This document shows, piece after piece, positions 49,895 through 60,466 of a stretch of DNA of 64,000 nucleotides. Positions within the stretch are counted from its first letter, which is position 1, and each line of letters opens with the position of its first letter. The stretch is from Sphingosinicella microcystinivorans (GTDB lineage Bacteria; Pseudomonadota; Alphaproteobacteria; Sphingomonadales; Sphingomonadaceae). The translations under genes were made by a program, and so were the position numbers. The stretch is taken from NCBI RefSeq assembly GCF_003634215.1, contig NZ_RBWX01000007.1, positions 112,001-176,000 of the forward strand, given 5' to 3'. Below the pieces are notes generated by a model. The model did not search any database, was not told the DNA's origin, and worked only from the letters and a program-made list of their open reading frames with translations.

Positions 49895-51412
49895 ATGCGC
49901 CGTATTTCTGCTGTCGCGCTCGCCGTACTCTTGGCTTCTCCATTTTCAGGCGCCGCGCGTGCCGACGTTGCGGCCGCCGCAGCCCTTCCTGCACCGCTTG
50001 CCGCCGAGATCGACGCGGCCTTTGTCGCCTATCGCGAACGCACGCCGGTTCCGGGGCTCGCTTATGCTGTCGTGAAGGACGGCAAGATCGTTCACCAGGG
50101 CATGTGGGGCGTGCAGACGGTCGGCGGCAAGAAGCCGGTAACCGCGGACACGCATTTCCGCATCGCCTCGATGAGCAAGGCGTTCACGGCGCTCGCAATC
50201 CTGTCGCTGCGCGATGCGGGCAAGCTTTCGCTCGATGATCTCGCTGAAAAACACGTGCCCGAGATGCGGGGCTGGACCTATCCGACCTCGGACGCACCGC
50301 GCATCCGCGTGCGCGATCTTCTCCAGCATGTCGCGGGGTTCGTCACGGACGATCCGTGGGGCGATCGTCAGCAGGTGCTGAGCGAGGACGATTTCACGCG
50401 TATGATCGCGGCGGGCGTGCCGTGGAGCCGTGCGGGGCAGATGCAGCACGAGTATTCGAACTTCGGCTATGCCCTGCTGGGGCGCATCATCAAGAACGTT
50501 TCGGGTATGCCCTATCAGGCCTACATCCGGCAGACGATCCTCACGCCGCTCGGCATGATGAACACGGGCTACGAGATCGCCGATGTGCCGAAGGATCGCC
50601 TTGCTGTCGGCTACCGCTGGGAAAACGAGCGGTGGGTGGAAGAGCCGTCGATGCGCGACGGCACGTTCGGTGCCATGGGCGGTATCAACACCACTGTGAA
50701 CGACTATGCGAAGTGGGTGTCGTTCCTGCTGTCCGCGTGGCCGCCGCGAGACGGGGCCGAAACGGGTCCGGTGCGCCGCGCCACCGTGCGTGAGATGGCG
50801 CAGGGTCTCAACTTTGTGCGGATCATGCCGCGCCCCGGTGCGCCTGCCGACGACAAGTGCGTTCACGCCGTCGCCTATGGCATGGGCCTGCGCGCCTCGC
50901 CGGACTGCGATCTCGGTCTCACCCTGGCGCATGGCGGGGGTTATCCGGGCTATGGCAGCTTCATCGTGCTCGCACCGGAAATGGGGGCGGCGGCGTTCGG
51001 CTTTGCGAACCGCACCTATCAGGCGCCTGCGGTTCCCGTGTGGCAGTCGCTTTGGGCGATGGCGCGCGCGGGTGCGATCCGCTCCGCCGAAACGCCGTTG
51101 AGCGACGAGGTGGCAACGATGCACGAGGCGGCGCACGCCGCCTATGCCGCCGGTACGCTGGCGCCGCTCGAAGGGCGGCTCGCAATGAACTTCCCGCTTG
51201 ATCGCTCCGCCGAAAACTGGGCGCGCGAGTTCATGCGGCTGAAGACGCTGACGGGCACATGCACAGAAGTCGAATCGCTGCACGCCACTGGCGCCCTGTC
51301 GGCGACGTTCCGCTGGACATGCGAGAAGGGTGTGCTCAGTGGGCAGCTTCTGCTCGCGCCGACGCTGACGCCGATGCTTCAGGCTCTGCGATTCGTGCCG
51401 CCGCAGCCGTGA
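49895..51412 (+). CDS. Secreted serine hydrolase, S12 family, within the rimM-trmD operon
   Basis: A 505-residue exported S12 (beta-lactamase-related) hydrolase with a signal peptide to about residue 24 (GAARA). SxxK is ASMSKAFT; YxN is [12 protein letters not shown]; the KTG-position loop is [12 protein letters not shown]. It lies between rimM and trmD, which are normally adjacent. A ribosome site AAGGGGG lies before ATG 49895, 32 bp after rimM. Its stop overlaps the trmD GTG start (GTGA). Its substrate is unknown; D-Ala-type or ester substrates are plausible. Confidence 0.85.
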   Translation: MRRISAVALAVLLASPFSGAARADVAAAAALPAPLAAEIDAAFVAYRERTPVPGLAYAVVKDGKIVHQGMWGVQTVGGKKPVTADTHFRIASMSKAFTALAILSLRDAGKLSLDDLAEKHVPEMRGWTYPTSDAPRIRVRDLLQHVAGFVTDDPWGDRQQVLSEDDFTRMIAAGVPWSRAGQMQHEYSNFGYALLGRIIKNVSGMPYQAYIRQTILTPLGMMNTGYEIADVPKDRLAVGYRWENERWVEEPSMRDGTFGAMGGINTTVNDYAKWVSFLLSAWPPRDGAETGPVRRATVREMAQGLNFVRIMPRPGAPADDKCVHAVAYGMGLRASPDCDLGLTLAHGGGYPGYGSFIVLAPEMGAAAFGFANRTYQAPAVPVWQSLWAMARAGAIRSAETPLSDEVATMHEAAHAAYAAGTLAPLEGRLAMNFPLDRSAENWAREFMRLKTLTGTCTEVESLHATGALSATFRWTCEKGVLSGQLLLAPTLTPMLQALRFVPPQP

Positions 51413-52149
51413 CCTTCGCCGCCACCGTCCTCACGCTCTACCCGGAAATGTTTCCGGGGCCGCTTGGGCACAGCCTTGCGGGCCGCGCGCTCGGTGAGGG
51501 ACTGTGGTCGCTGGAAACGGTGCAGATTCGGGACTTCGCGACGGACAAGCACCGCTCCGTCGATGATACGCCTGCGGGCGGCGGGGCGGGTATGGTGATG
51601 CGTGCGGATGTACTTTCCCGCGCGGTCGACGACGTTCTGGCGCGACGCCCCGAGGTCCCGCTGCTCGCCATGACACCGCGCGGCGTACCGCTTTCGCAGG
51701 CGCGTGTCAGGTCGCTGGCGGCGGGGCCTGGCGTTTCCATCCTCTGCGGACGCTTCGAAGGTGTCGACGAGCGGTTGTTCGAAGCGCGGCCCATCGAGCA
51801 GGTCTCGATTGGCGACTACGTGCTCTCGGGCGGAGAAATGGCGGCTTTGACGCTGCTTGATGCTTGCATTCGGCTCGTTCCCGGCGTAATGGGCGCCGCT
51901 TCGAGCGGAACCGAGGAAAGCTTCGAAAGCGGCCTCCTCGAATATCCGCAATATACCCGGCCCAATGATTGGGAAGGGCGCACGATCCCCGAAGTGCTGC
52001 GATCGGGGGATCATGCGCGGATCGGGGCCTGGCGTCAAAGCCGGGCGGAGACCGATACACGGCTAAGGCGGCCGGACCTATGGGAGCGCCATGGTGGCGC
52101 TCGGGTCGGTGAGCCCTCTGGCGCGCGGCGTGAGAACAAGGACGAATGA
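51409..52149 (+). CDS. trmD: tRNA (guanine-N1)-methyltransferase TrmD
   Basis: A 246-residue SPOUT enzyme forming m1G37 in tRNA. Knot motifs are [14 protein letters not shown] and [15 protein letters not shown] in form [24 protein letters not shown] is the substrate loop. GTG start at 51409 overlaps the hydrolase stop. A longer reading from 51259 lies inside the hydrolase and is rejected. Confidence 0.94.
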   Translation: MTFAATVLTLYPEMFPGPLGHSLAGRALGEGLWSLETVQIRDFATDKHRSVDDTPAGGGAGMVMRADVLSRAVDDVLARRPEVPLLAMTPRGVPLSQARVRSLAAGPGVSILCGRFEGVDERLFEARPIEQVSIGDYVLSGGEMAALTLLDACIRLVPGVMGAASSGTEESFESGLLEYPQYTRPNDWEGRTIPEVLRSGDHARIGAWRQSRAETDTRLRRPDLWERHGGARVGEPSGARRENKDE

Positions 52150-52150
52150 G

Positions 52151-52528
52151 ATGAACCTCATCCAGCAGCTCGAAGCCGAGCAGATTGAAAAGCTTGCCGC
52201 CGGCAAGACCATTCCGGAATTCCGCCCGGGCGACACGCTCCGCATCGGTGTGCGCGTCGTTGAAGGCGAGCGCACCCGCATTCAGAACTTCGAAGGCGTT
52301 TGCATCGCGCGCTCGAACAAGGGCGTCAGCTCCAACTTCACCGTTCGCAAGGTGAGCTTCGGCGAGGGCGTCGAGCGCGTCTTCCCGCTCTATTCGCCGA
52401 ACGTCGATTCGATCGAAGTCGTGCGCCGCGGCGCTGTCCGCCGCGCGAAGCTCTATTACCTGCGTGGTCGCAGCGGCAAGTCGGCCCGCATTGCCGAGCG
52501 CCGCGATACGCGCGACAGCGCCGCGTAA
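52151..52528 (+). CDS. rplS: 50S ribosomal protein bL19
   Basis: A 125-residue L19 ([51 protein letters not shown]). It sits at the 30S-50S interface. AAGGACG upstream of ATG 52151. It ends the operon and is followed by a terminator. Confidence 0.97.
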   Translation: MNLIQQLEAEQIEKLAAGKTIPEFRPGDTLRIGVRVVEGERTRIQNFEGVCIARSNKGVSSNFTVRKVSFGEGVERVFPLYSPNVDSIEVVRRGAVRRAKLYYLRGRSGKSARIAERRDTRDSAA

Positions 52529-52550
52529 GCGCAGCTTCGCTGAGCTCTGA

Positions 52551-52585
52551 AAAGGCCGTGCCGCATTTGTCGGCGCGGCCTTTTT
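52551..52585 (+). terminator. Rho-independent terminator after rplS
   Basis: AAAGGCCGTGCCG pairs with CGGCGCGGCCTTT around a 7-nt loop, followed by TTTTT. It ends the rpsP-rplS operon. Confidence 0.93.
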
Positions 52586-52657
52586 CGTTGTGCGGACAAA
52601 ACTGTTTTGCGCTGCGGTGCGTTGGTTGTTTGTGGGATAGCGCCTTGAGGGCCGCTG

Positions 52658-53944
52658 ATGGACGCCAGGCAACTACGGGACGTGCGCATGACCGAGAACA
52701 AATCCGAAAAGCTCTCGTTTTCGGCCGCATGGGCGATGGCCGTGGGCGGAATGATCGGCGGGGGCATATTTTCGGTTCTGGGCGTCGTCATCGCCGAAGC
52801 GGGCAGGCTTGCCTGGCTCAGTTTCGTTTTCGGCGGCACAATCGCCCTTGCGACCGGCTGGTCCTACAGCCGCCTTACGGTCAGTGGCGGCCGAGCAGGC
52901 GGCATCTATCAATTCCTGCGGCAGCGCGGTCGAAACGGGGCTGCCGCGGCAATCGCCTGGGTGCTCATCCTTGGCTACGTGCTGACCGTTTCCGTGTACG
53001 CGCACACGTTCGGTGCCTATATTTCGCACGCCTTCGGCTGGTCCGCGATCATTGGCCATGGCCTCGGGATTGCAGCAATTCTCACCATCACCGGCGTTAA
53101 CCTGCTGGGGGTGGGCGAGAGCTCCTTGACCGAAATCATTCTTGTTGGAGGAAAGCTTCTCGTTCTCGGCGCATTGGCGATCGCCGGTTTGATGCACTGG
53201 TCGCCACCGGCACTTTCGCCAAGCGGTGAACACGTCGGGCTTACGGGCGCCGTTATCGGTGCTGCGCTTGTTTTTATGGCGTACGAGGGATTTCAGCTGC
53301 TCGTTTATGATTACGAGGTGATGGAAAACCCGCAGCGCACGCTGCCTACCGCGATGATGAGCGCGATCGTCGCGGTCATCCTGATTTATATTTCCGTTGC
53401 GCTCGGCGCTGCGATGCTTGTGGGCGCGGACAGGATCGTTGCTGACAAGGAGGTGGCGCTGGCAGCAGCCGGGAGCGCGGCCTTCGGTGAAATCGGCCTG
53501 GTTGTCGTTACGATTGCCGCAGCCTTTTCAACGGGCTCGGCGATTCTGGCGACGATTTTCGGCACGGCGCGCCTTGCGCATCGGGTCGCCGCGGAGCGTG
53601 ACTTGCCGGGCTTTTTTGGGCGCACCAACAGCGAAGGCGTTCCGGTGGGGGCCACGCTTCTTATTGCGACTGCCGCCTGCCTGCTGGTGTGGGTCGGCAG
53701 CCTTGGCGAGTTGGTTGAAGGCGCAAGCCTGGTGTTTCTCCTGACCTTTGCGGGGGTGAACCTGCTCGCTTGGCGAGGCGCGGTCGTGCATCCGGTGGTT
53801 GGCCTTGTCGGAAGCCTGGGGGCGCTCAGCGCGGCCATTCTCCTCGGATGGCGGATGCTGTCCACGGCGCCTTTGGAGCTCGCTATGATCGGCGCGGTCC
53901 TCTCCGTTGCGGCAGCCTTCGGTTTTTGGCGCCGCCGCACTTAA
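52658..53944 (+). CDS. APC-family amino-acid permease
   Basis: A 428-residue (or 418 from ATG 52688) membrane protein with twelve helices. The APC signature [20 protein letters not shown] is in helix 1. Resembles the YbaT/cationic or neutral amino-acid transporters; substrate not deducible. GAGGG before ATG 52658 favours the longer form. It stands between the ribosomal operon and leuC. Confidence 0.85.
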   Translation: MDARQLRDVRMTENKSEKLSFSAAWAMAVGGMIGGGIFSVLGVVIAEAGRLAWLSFVFGGTIALATGWSYSRLTVSGGRAGGIYQFLRQRGRNGAAAAIAWVLILGYVLTVSVYAHTFGAYISHAFGWSAIIGHGLGIAAILTITGVNLLGVGESSLTEIILVGGKLLVLGALAIAGLMHWSPPALSPSGEHVGLTGAVIGAALVFMAYEGFQLLVYDYEVMENPQRTLPTAMMSAIVAVILIYISVALGAAMLVGADRIVADKEVALAAAGSAAFGEIGLVVVTIAAAFSTGSAILATIFGTARLAHRVAAERDLPGFFGRTNSEGVPVGATLLIATAACLLVWVGSLGELVEGASLVFLLTFAGVNLLAWRGAVVHPVVGLVGSLGALSAAILLGWRMLSTAPLELAMIGAVLSVAAAFGFWRRRT

Positions 53945-53999
53945 AGGGGCGGCTGGCTTGGACTTGCGCGGGACCAGCCTATCTCGTACTTCCGCGCGC

Positions 54000-55421
54000 A
54001 TGGCACAGAATCCGCGCTCGCTTTACGAAAAGATCTGGAACGCTCACGTCGTTGCGGAACGTTCTGACGGCACTTCGCTGATCTTCATCGATCGCCATCT
54101 CATTCACGAGGTGACCACGCCCCAGGCGTTCGAAGGTCTTCGCAATGCGGGCCGGCGTCTCCGGCGCCCTGACCTCACGCTGGCGGTGCCGGATCACAAT
54201 GTGCCGACAAACCATCGGTTCGAGCCGATTACCGATCCGGAAAGTGCGGCGCAGCTTGCCGCGCTCACACAGAACTGCGCGGACTTCGGCGTCGAACTCA
54301 TTGAGATGAACGATGCGCGGCAGGGCATCGTTCACGTCATTGGGCCAGAGCAGGGCTTCACGCTGCCGGGCACCACTGTTGTTTGCGGCGACAGCCACAC
54401 GGCGACGCACGGCGCGTTCGGCGCGCTGGCCTTCGGTATCGGCACGTCGGAGATCGAGCACGTATTCGCCACGCAGACGCTGCTGCTGCGCCGGGCGAAG
54501 ACCATGGAGGTTCGCGTCGAGGGCAGTCTCGGCCATGGCGTGACGCCGAAAGACGTGACGCTCGCCGTGATCGGCGAGACCGGCACGGGCGGCGGCACCG
54601 GCCATGTCATCGAGTATCGCGGCCCGGTGATCGAGGCGATGTCGATCGAAGGCCGCATGACCGTGTGCAACATGGCCATCGAAGGCGGCGCGCGGGCGGG
54701 CCTGATCGCGCCGGACGAGAAAACGTTCGCTTACTTCAAGGACCGGCCGCGCAGCCCGAAGGGTGCCGACTGGGAAAGGGCGGTCGCATATTGGCGTACG
54801 CTTGTCACCGATCCTGGCGCGCGCTTCGATAAGACCGTCGTGATCGACGGCACGAAGATCGCGCCGCTCGTCACGTGGGGCACCAGTCCGGAAGACGTTG
54901 TGCAGATCACCGGCGTCGTTCCGGAGCCGGCGAGCTTCGCCGACCCAACCAAGCGAGATGCTGCGTTGAAGAGCCTCGACTACATGGGCTTGACGCCGGG
55001 TATGCGGCTTGAAGACGTTGAGGTGCAGAACATCTTCATCGGCAGCTGCACCAACAGCCGCATTGAAGATCTCCGCGCCGCTGCGGCGGTTGCGAAGGGG
55101 CGGCATGTCGCGGCGCATGTGAAGCAGGCGCTTGTGGTGCCGGGCTCGGGCCTCGTGAAGCGGCAGGCGGAGGCCGAGGGTCTCGATCGTATCTTTATCG
55201 AGGCGGGCTTTGACTGGCGCGAGCCGGGCTGCTCCATGTGCCTCGGCATGAACCCGGACAAGGTGCCTGCGGGCGAGCGCTGCGCCTCCACCTCCAACCG
55301 CAACTTTGTCGGGCGGCAGGGGCCGGGCGCGCGGACGCACCTGATGTCGCCGGCGATGGCCGCCGCGGCCGCGGTCACGGGCCGCCTCACAGATGTGCGC
55401 CAGCTGATGGGAGCCGCCTGA
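54000..55421 (+). CDS. leuC: 3-isopropylmalate dehydratase large subunit
   Basis: A 473-residue aconitase-family enzyme. The [4Fe-4S] ligands are in [13 protein letters not shown] and [10 protein letters not shown]. With LeuD it isomerises 2- to 3-isopropylmalate in leucine synthesis. ATG 54000; no strong ribosome site, so the start may lie a few codons earlier. Its stop overlaps leuD (TGATG). Confidence 0.96.
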   Translation: MAQNPRSLYEKIWNAHVVAERSDGTSLIFIDRHLIHEVTTPQAFEGLRNAGRRLRRPDLTLAVPDHNVPTNHRFEPITDPESAAQLAALTQNCADFGVELIEMNDARQGIVHVIGPEQGFTLPGTTVVCGDSHTATHGAFGALAFGIGTSEIEHVFATQTLLLRRAKTMEVRVEGSLGHGVTPKDVTLAVIGETGTGGGTGHVIEYRGPVIEAMSIEGRMTVCNMAIEGGARAGLIAPDEKTFAYFKDRPRSPKGADWERAVAYWRTLVTDPGARFDKTVVIDGTKIAPLVTWGTSPEDVVQITGVVPEPASFADPTKRDAALKSLDYMGLTPGMRLEDVEVQNIFIGSCTNSRIEDLRAAAAVAKGRHVAAHVKQALVVPGSGLVKRQAEAEGLDRIFIEAGFDWREPGCSMCLGMNPDKVPAGERCASTSNRNFVGRQGPGARTHLMSPAMAAAAAVTGRLTDVRQLMGAA

Positions 55422-56020
55422 TGGATGCGTTCAAAACCCTGACGGGCATCGCCGTGCCGTTTGGCGCGAAGAACGTCGATACGGACGTCATCATCCCGGC
55501 GCGCTTCCTGAAGACGATTCAGCGCTCAGGGCTTGGCAAGGGTGCCTTCGCGGTGATCCGTGAGAACCCGGACAACATTTTCGACCAGCCGCGCCACAAG
55601 GGCGCGCCGCTGCTGATCGCGGGCGACAACTTCGGCTGCGGGTCCAGCCGTGAACATGCGCCTTGGGCGCTCACCGATATGGGCTTCCGCGCCGTGATCG
55701 CGCCGTCGTTCGCGGACATCTTCTCGGGCAACGCCTTCAAGAACGGCATGTTGCTCGTGGCGCTGCCGCAGGACCAGATCGACCGGCTGATGGAAGTCGC
55801 CAAGACCGACGAGATCACCGTCGACCTCGAAAACCAGGTGGTGACGACGCCCTATCAGGACCGCTTCACCTTCGAGATCGATCCGTTCCGCAAGCACTGC
55901 CTGCTGAACGGCCTCGACGAGATCGGCCTGACGCAGGCGATGGACAAGGACATCGCGGCGTTCGAGGCGAAGCTCGACGCCGAGCAGCCGTGGATCGCAG
56001 GTGCTGCGAAGGCTGCCTAA
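55421..56020 (+). CDS. leuD: 3-isopropylmalate dehydratase small subunit
   Basis: A 199-residue swivel-domain subunit ([34 protein letters not shown]). It completes the LeuCD dehydratase. Starts on the last base of leuC; leuB follows 34 bp later. Confidence 0.96.
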   Translation: MDAFKTLTGIAVPFGAKNVDTDVIIPARFLKTIQRSGLGKGAFAVIRENPDNIFDQPRHKGAPLLIAGDNFGCGSSREHAPWALTDMGFRAVIAPSFADIFSGNAFKNGMLLVALPQDQIDRLMEVAKTDEITVDLENQVVTTPYQDRFTFEIDPFRKHCLLNGLDEIGLTQAMDKDIAAFEAKLDAEQPWIAGAAKAA

Positions 56021-56054
56021 TACCGTCTAACACCCCGAAAAAGGATCAAGCCCA

Positions 56055-57110
56055 ATGACGAAATCCCTGCTGCTGCTTCCTGGCGACGGTATCGGCCCGG
56101 AGGTGATCGGGGAGGTCAAGCGGCTGATCGCGGCGCTCGCGCTCGATATCGCGGTTGAGGAAGCGCTCTTCGGCGGCGCGTCCATCGACGCGACGGGGCT
56201 TCCGATCACGGACGAGACAGTGGCACGCGCGCTTGCCGTCGATGCGGTGCTGATGGGCGCCGTGGGTGGTCCGAAATGGGCGGACCAGGCCTTTGGCAAG
56301 CGCCCGGAGGCGGGGCTCCTTCGCCTGCGCGCTGACATGGGCGTTTACGCCAACCTGCGCCCGGCGCGCTGCTTTTCGGCGCTCGCCGATGCGTCTAACC
56401 TGAAGCGCGAGTTCGTGGAGGGGCTCGACATCCTGTTCGTTCGTGAGCTGGTCGGCGGCGTTTATTTCGGCACGCCGCGCGGCATCGAGGACATTGGCGG
56501 CGGTGAACGGCGCGGCATCAACACACAGGTCTACACCTCCTCTGAAATCCGCCGCGTGGCGCGCACGGCGTTCGAGCTTGCGCGGCAGCGCTCGAACCGG
56601 GTCTGCTCCGCCGAAAAATCGAACGTGATGGAAGCGGGACTCCTCTGGAAGGAGGAAGTGACCGCGCTGCACAAAGCCGAGTATGCAGACGTGGAGCTGT
56701 CGCACATGCTTGCCGACAATATGGCGATGCAGCTCGTGAAGAACCCGAAGCAGTTCGACGTGATCCTCACCGATAATCTTTTCGGCGACATTCTGTCCGA
56801 CGAGGCCGCGATGCTCACCGGTTCGCTCGGTATGCTCCCGTCCGCTGCGATCAGCGAGGCTGGAAAGCCGGCCCTCTATGAGCCGATTCACGGCTCGGCG
56901 CCGGATATCGCGGGCCTGGGCGTTGCGAACCCCTGCGCGGCGGTCCTCAGCTTCGCGATGGCGCTGCGCTTCAGCCTTGGCGACGCCGCTGCGGCGGACC
57001 GCGTCGAGGCGGCGGTCGACAAGGCGCTGACCGCCGGCGCGCGCACGCCCGACATCGGCGGCACGCTTTCGACAGAGGGTATGGGCGCGGCGATCATCGC
57101 AGCGCTATAA
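56055..57110 (+). CDS. leuB: 3-isopropylmalate dehydrogenase
   Basis: A 351-residue NAD-dependent decarboxylating dehydrogenase. [19 protein letters not shown] is the N-terminus; [20 protein letters not shown] is the metal-binding region; [19 protein letters not shown] is the cofactor loop. It is the third leucine-synthesis step. The gene is preceded by AAGGA. Confidence 0.96.
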   Translation: MTKSLLLLPGDGIGPEVIGEVKRLIAALALDIAVEEALFGGASIDATGLPITDETVARALAVDAVLMGAVGGPKWADQAFGKRPEAGLLRLRADMGVYANLRPARCFSALADASNLKREFVEGLDILFVRELVGGVYFGTPRGIEDIGGGERRGINTQVYTSSEIRRVARTAFELARQRSNRVCSAEKSNVMEAGLLWKEEVTALHKAEYADVELSHMLADNMAMQLVKNPKQFDVILTDNLFGDILSDEAAMLTGSLGMLPSAAISEAGKPALYEPIHGSAPDIAGLGVANPCAAVLSFAMALRFSLGDAAAADRVEAAVDKALTAGARTPDIGGTLSTEGMGAAIIAAL

Positions 57111-57117
57111 GGGGCGC

Positions 57118-57825
57118 ATGACACCGCCCGACGATCTTCCCGAACCGCCGCGTCCGCCCTGGCGCATTGCACTCGACCGGATCGTCGCGCAGTTTCTCAC
57201 CGGGCTGCTGTTCCTGCTGCCGTTCATCCTGACACTGATGATCCTCGACTGGCTGGTGCGGCAGGTCGCGGGGTTGTTCGGCGAGGAGACGCTGCTCGGA
57301 TCGGCGCTGACGAGCGGCGGCGCATTCATTTTCGGTGACGGCACGGTCGGCTTCTGGCTGCTGCTGATCTTCGTGGTCGCCGGCATCTGGGGTGTCGGCT
57401 TCGCGTTCGGCGACCGTGCGAGGCGGAGCATCGACCGGCGGCTGGACGCCATCATCGGCCGGATTCCAGTGCTGCGCGATGTCTACCGCCCGGTTTCCAA
57501 GCTCGTTCGGATGCTCGGCACCAAAAACGAGAGCGACCTTGCCGCAATGCGTGTCATTGCCTGCCGCTTCGGGGATCGGGGTGCGGACGTGTTGGCGCTG
57601 CTGGCGTCGCCCGACGTCTTGAGGGTGGGCGGCGAAGAGCGGATGCTTGTGTATCTGCCATCGGCGCCGCTGCCGATGACGGGCGGGCTCGTTCTGGTGC
57701 CGCCGTCCTCGATCATCGAGGTGACGGGCGTTACCGTCGATGAGCTTCTGAAATGCTATATTTCGCTCGGCATGCTCTCGCCCGACGCGCTGAAGGGTGA
57801 TGCTCCGGCATTGCTCCCAAACTAG
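57118..57825 (+). CDS. DUF502 family membrane protein
   Basis: A 235-residue inner-membrane protein of the DUF502 family with two N-terminal helices (FLTGLLFLLPFILTLMIL and a second at about 80-100). PGLP-like IPVLRDVYRPVSKLVRM is the family segment. Function unknown. It starts 7 bp after leuB and may be co-transcribed. Confidence 0.88.
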   Translation: MTPPDDLPEPPRPPWRIALDRIVAQFLTGLLFLLPFILTLMILDWLVRQVAGLFGEETLLGSALTSGGAFIFGDGTVGFWLLLIFVVAGIWGVGFAFGDRARRSIDRRLDAIIGRIPVLRDVYRPVSKLVRMLGTKNESDLAAMRVIACRFGDRGADVLALLASPDVLRVGGEERMLVYLPSAPLPMTGGLVLVPPSSIIEVTGVTVDELLKCYISLGMLSPDALKGDAPALLPN

Positions 57826-57897
57826 CAGAACGGCCTTGCAAGCCGCGTCCGGGGGGCGCAGAAGGCCGCGCGGCACACGGACAGGCGGGACAGGCAT

Positions 57898-58923
57898 ATG
57901 GGTTATAAAGTTGCTGTTGTGGGCGCGACGGGGAACGTCGGCCGCGAGATGCTGAATATCCTTGCCGAGCGTGAGTTTCCGATCGACGAGATCGCCGCCC
58001 TCGCCAGTTCGCGCTCCACGGGCGACATGATCCCCTTCGGCGAGACGGACCGCGAACTGAAGGTCCGCAACGTCGAGCATTTCGATTTCACCGGATGGGA
58101 CATGGCGCTGTTCGCGGCGGGCTCTGGGCCCACGAAGATCTACGCTCCGAAGGCCGCGGACGCCGGCTGCGTCGTGATCGACAACTCGTCGCTCTACCGC
58201 ATGGAGCCGGATGTCCCGCTCATCGTGCCGGAGGTGAATCCCGACGCGATCGACGGCTACAAGAAGCGCAATATCATCGCGAATCCGAACTGCTCGACCG
58301 CGCAGATGGTTGTGGCGCTGAAGCCTCTCCATGACCTCGCGACGATCAAGCGCGTCGTCGTTTCGACCTACCAGTCTGTGTCGGGCGCAGGCAAGGAAGG
58401 CATGGACGAGCTTTTCGAGCAGACCCGTGCGATCTTTGTGGGTGACCCCAAGGAAACCCGGAAGTTCACCAAGCAGATCGCGTTCAACGTTATTCCGCAC
58501 ATCGACGTTTTCCTGGAGGACGGCTCCACCAAGGAAGAATGGAAGATGGTTGCCGAGACGCACAAGATCCTCGATCCCGCCATCGGCGTGACCGCCACCT
58601 GCGTGCGCGTGCCGGTGTTCGTCGGGCATTCGGAAGCGATCAACATCGAGTTCGAAAACCCGATTTCGGCTGAAGAAGCGCAGGACGTGCTGCGCACGGC
58701 ACCGGGCATCATGCTCGTCGACAAGCGCGAGGACGGCGGTTACGTGACGCCGATCGAATGCGTCGGCGAATATGCGACCTTTGTAAGCCGCGTCCGCAAG
58801 GACCCGACGGTCGCGCACGGCATCAGCCTCTGGTGCGTCAGCGACAATCTCCGCAAGGGCGCAGCGCTGAACGCCGTGCAGATCGCCGAACTGCTCGGCC
58901 GCCGGCATCTGCGTAAGGCGTAA
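57898..58923 (+). CDS. asd: Aspartate-semialdehyde dehydrogenase
   Basis: A 341-residue enzyme making aspartate semialdehyde for lysine, threonine and DAP synthesis. NADP loop VAVVGATGNVGREML; the catalytic Cys is in IANPNCSTAQM; the substrate Arg/His region is RVPVFVGHSEA. It converges with the emrB gene, 4 bp apart. Confidence 0.96.
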   Translation: MGYKVAVVGATGNVGREMLNILAEREFPIDEIAALASSRSTGDMIPFGETDRELKVRNVEHFDFTGWDMALFAAGSGPTKIYAPKAADAGCVVIDNSSLYRMEPDVPLIVPEVNPDAIDGYKKRNIIANPNCSTAQMVVALKPLHDLATIKRVVVSTYQSVSGAGKEGMDELFEQTRAIFVGDPKETRKFTKQIAFNVIPHIDVFLEDGSTKEEWKMVAETHKILDPAIGVTATCVRVPVFVGHSEAINIEFENPISAEEAQDVLRTAPGIMLVDKREDGGYVTPIECVGEYATFVSRVRKDPTVAHGISLWCVSDNLRKGAALNAVQIAELLGRRHLRKA

Positions 58924-58927
58924 GCTT

Positions 58928-60466
58928 TCAGCGACCGGTGCCGGGCGCAGTTTGCTGCCGTTTCAGGAGCAGCACCAGCGGGATCGAGAGAAGCGTCACG
59001 ATCATCAGCAGGTAAAAATCGTTGATGTAGCCGATCATCGTCGCCTGCCGCGTGATCTCTGCGTCGATCATCGAATACAGGCTGGCGCCCGTGCCGCCCG
59101 CGCCTTCGATCATCCGTAAATCGAGCGGCGCCAGCGAGGTATCGGTGATGTTGCCCACCATGAGTTCATGGCCCGTCTGCACGCTGCGCGCCAATTGCGC
59201 CGTGACAATCGAAATGCCCACTGAAGCGCCGATATTGCGCATCAGATACAGCAGGCTCGCGGCATCGGTGCGGTAACGCGGCGACAGCGTTGCGAACGCG
59301 GCGAGGTTGATCGACGAGAAGATGAAGCCGAGGCCGAGGCCCTGCAGCACGCCGCTCCAGACCACGGGATGCCAGTCCATATCGAGCGACCAGCGCGTCA
59401 TCCACCAGAGCGAGGCTGCCGCGAGCGCCATGCCGCCGCCGATCAGAAAGCGCGGATCGATGCGCCCTGCAAGCTGGCTCGCGATCGCCAGGCTGATGAC
59501 GACACCAATACCCCTGGGGGCGAGCATCAGCCCCGTATCGAGAACGGGATAGCCGTAGACGGCCTGCAGCATCGGCGGCAGCAGCGCCATCGTTGCCATC
59601 AGGATCACGCCGACGTTGATCATGAAGACAAGGCCGATGAGGAGGTTGCGGTCCTTCAGCATCTCGCGCTCGAACATCGGTCGCCGTCCCATGACCATAT
59701 GGACGAGGAAAAGCCAGATGCCGACAATCGCGACGCCGAGTTCCAATCGGATTTCCCAGGATTGCAGCCAGTCTTCCTGCTGGCCGCGATCGAGCATCAA
59801 TTGCAGAGCGGCAAGGCCGATGGCCAGCATCGAGAAACCGAACAGGTCGAAAGCGCGACGGCGCACCGGGCGCGACGGTAGCAACGCGATCAGGATTGCG
59901 AGCGTCGCCACGCCGATGGGCACGTTGATGTAAAAGATCCAGCGCCAGTTGTAGTTGTCGGTGAGCCAGCCGCCGACAATCGGCCCCAGGATGGGGCCGA
60001 CCATGATCCCCATGCCCCACAGCGCCATGGCCTTGGGATGCTGCTCGCGCGGGGTGATATCAAGCATCACGGTTTGCGACAGCGGCCCCACGAACGCGGC
60101 GGATACGCCCTGCAGGACGCGGAACACCACCATTTCCGGAAGATTGACCGCAATGCCGCAGAGCATCGAGGTGATGATGAACCCCGCGACGGAGACGATA
60201 AACAGCCTGCGCGATCCGACACGATCGGAGAGCCAGCCGGTGAGCGGCATCGCGATGGCAGTGGCCAGGATATAGCTTGTCAGCACCCACGACACGCTGT
60301 CGAAGGTCGCACCGAGCGAGGCCTGCATGTGGGGAAGCGCGACGTTGGCGATCGTCGAATCGAGCACCTGCATGACCATCGCCATCATGATGCCGACGAT
60401 GAGCAGAGGCTTGTTGCTGACCTCGACGACCGGCTGGCCGTGCGCTGCTGCCGCACTCGCGGACAT
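58928..60466 (-). CDS. emrB: EmrB/QacA-type MFS drug efflux pump (DHA2)
   Basis: A 512-residue transporter with fourteen helices. Motif A-like GWLSDRVGSRRLF; motif C WGMGIMVGPILGPIVGGWL. It pairs with the adaptor EmrA to expel lipophilic drugs across both membranes. Its ATG overlaps the emrA stop (TGATG). Confidence 0.93.
   Translation of the reverse strand: MSASAAAAHGQPVVEVSNKPLLIVGIMMAMVMQVLDSTIANVALPHMQASLGATFDSVSWVLTSYILATAIAMPLTGWLSDRVGSRRLFIVSVAGFIITSMLCGIAVNLPEMVVFRVLQGVSAAFVGPLSQTVMLDITPREQHPKAMALWGMGIMVGPILGPIVGGWLTDNYNWRWIFYINVPIGVATLAILIALLPSRPVRRRAFDLFGFSMLAIGLAALQLMLDRGQQEDWLQSWEIRLELGVAIVGIWLFLVHMVMGRRPMFEREMLKDRNLLIGLVFMINVGVILMATMALLPPMLQAVYGYPVLDTGLMLAPRGIGVVISLAIASQLAGRIDPRFLIGGGMALAAASLWWMTRWSLDMDWHPVVWSGVLQGLGLGFIFSSINLAAFATLSPRYRTDAASLLYLMRNIGASVGISIVTAQLARSVQTGHELMVGNITDTSLAPLDLRMIEGAGGTGASLYSMIDAEITRQATMIGYINDFYLLMIVTLLSIPLVLLLKRQQTAPGTGR

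Noticed and set aside
53979-55340. 453-codon open frame antisense to leuC
   Set aside because: Typical GC-rich shadow; leuC on the plus strand is unmistakable.
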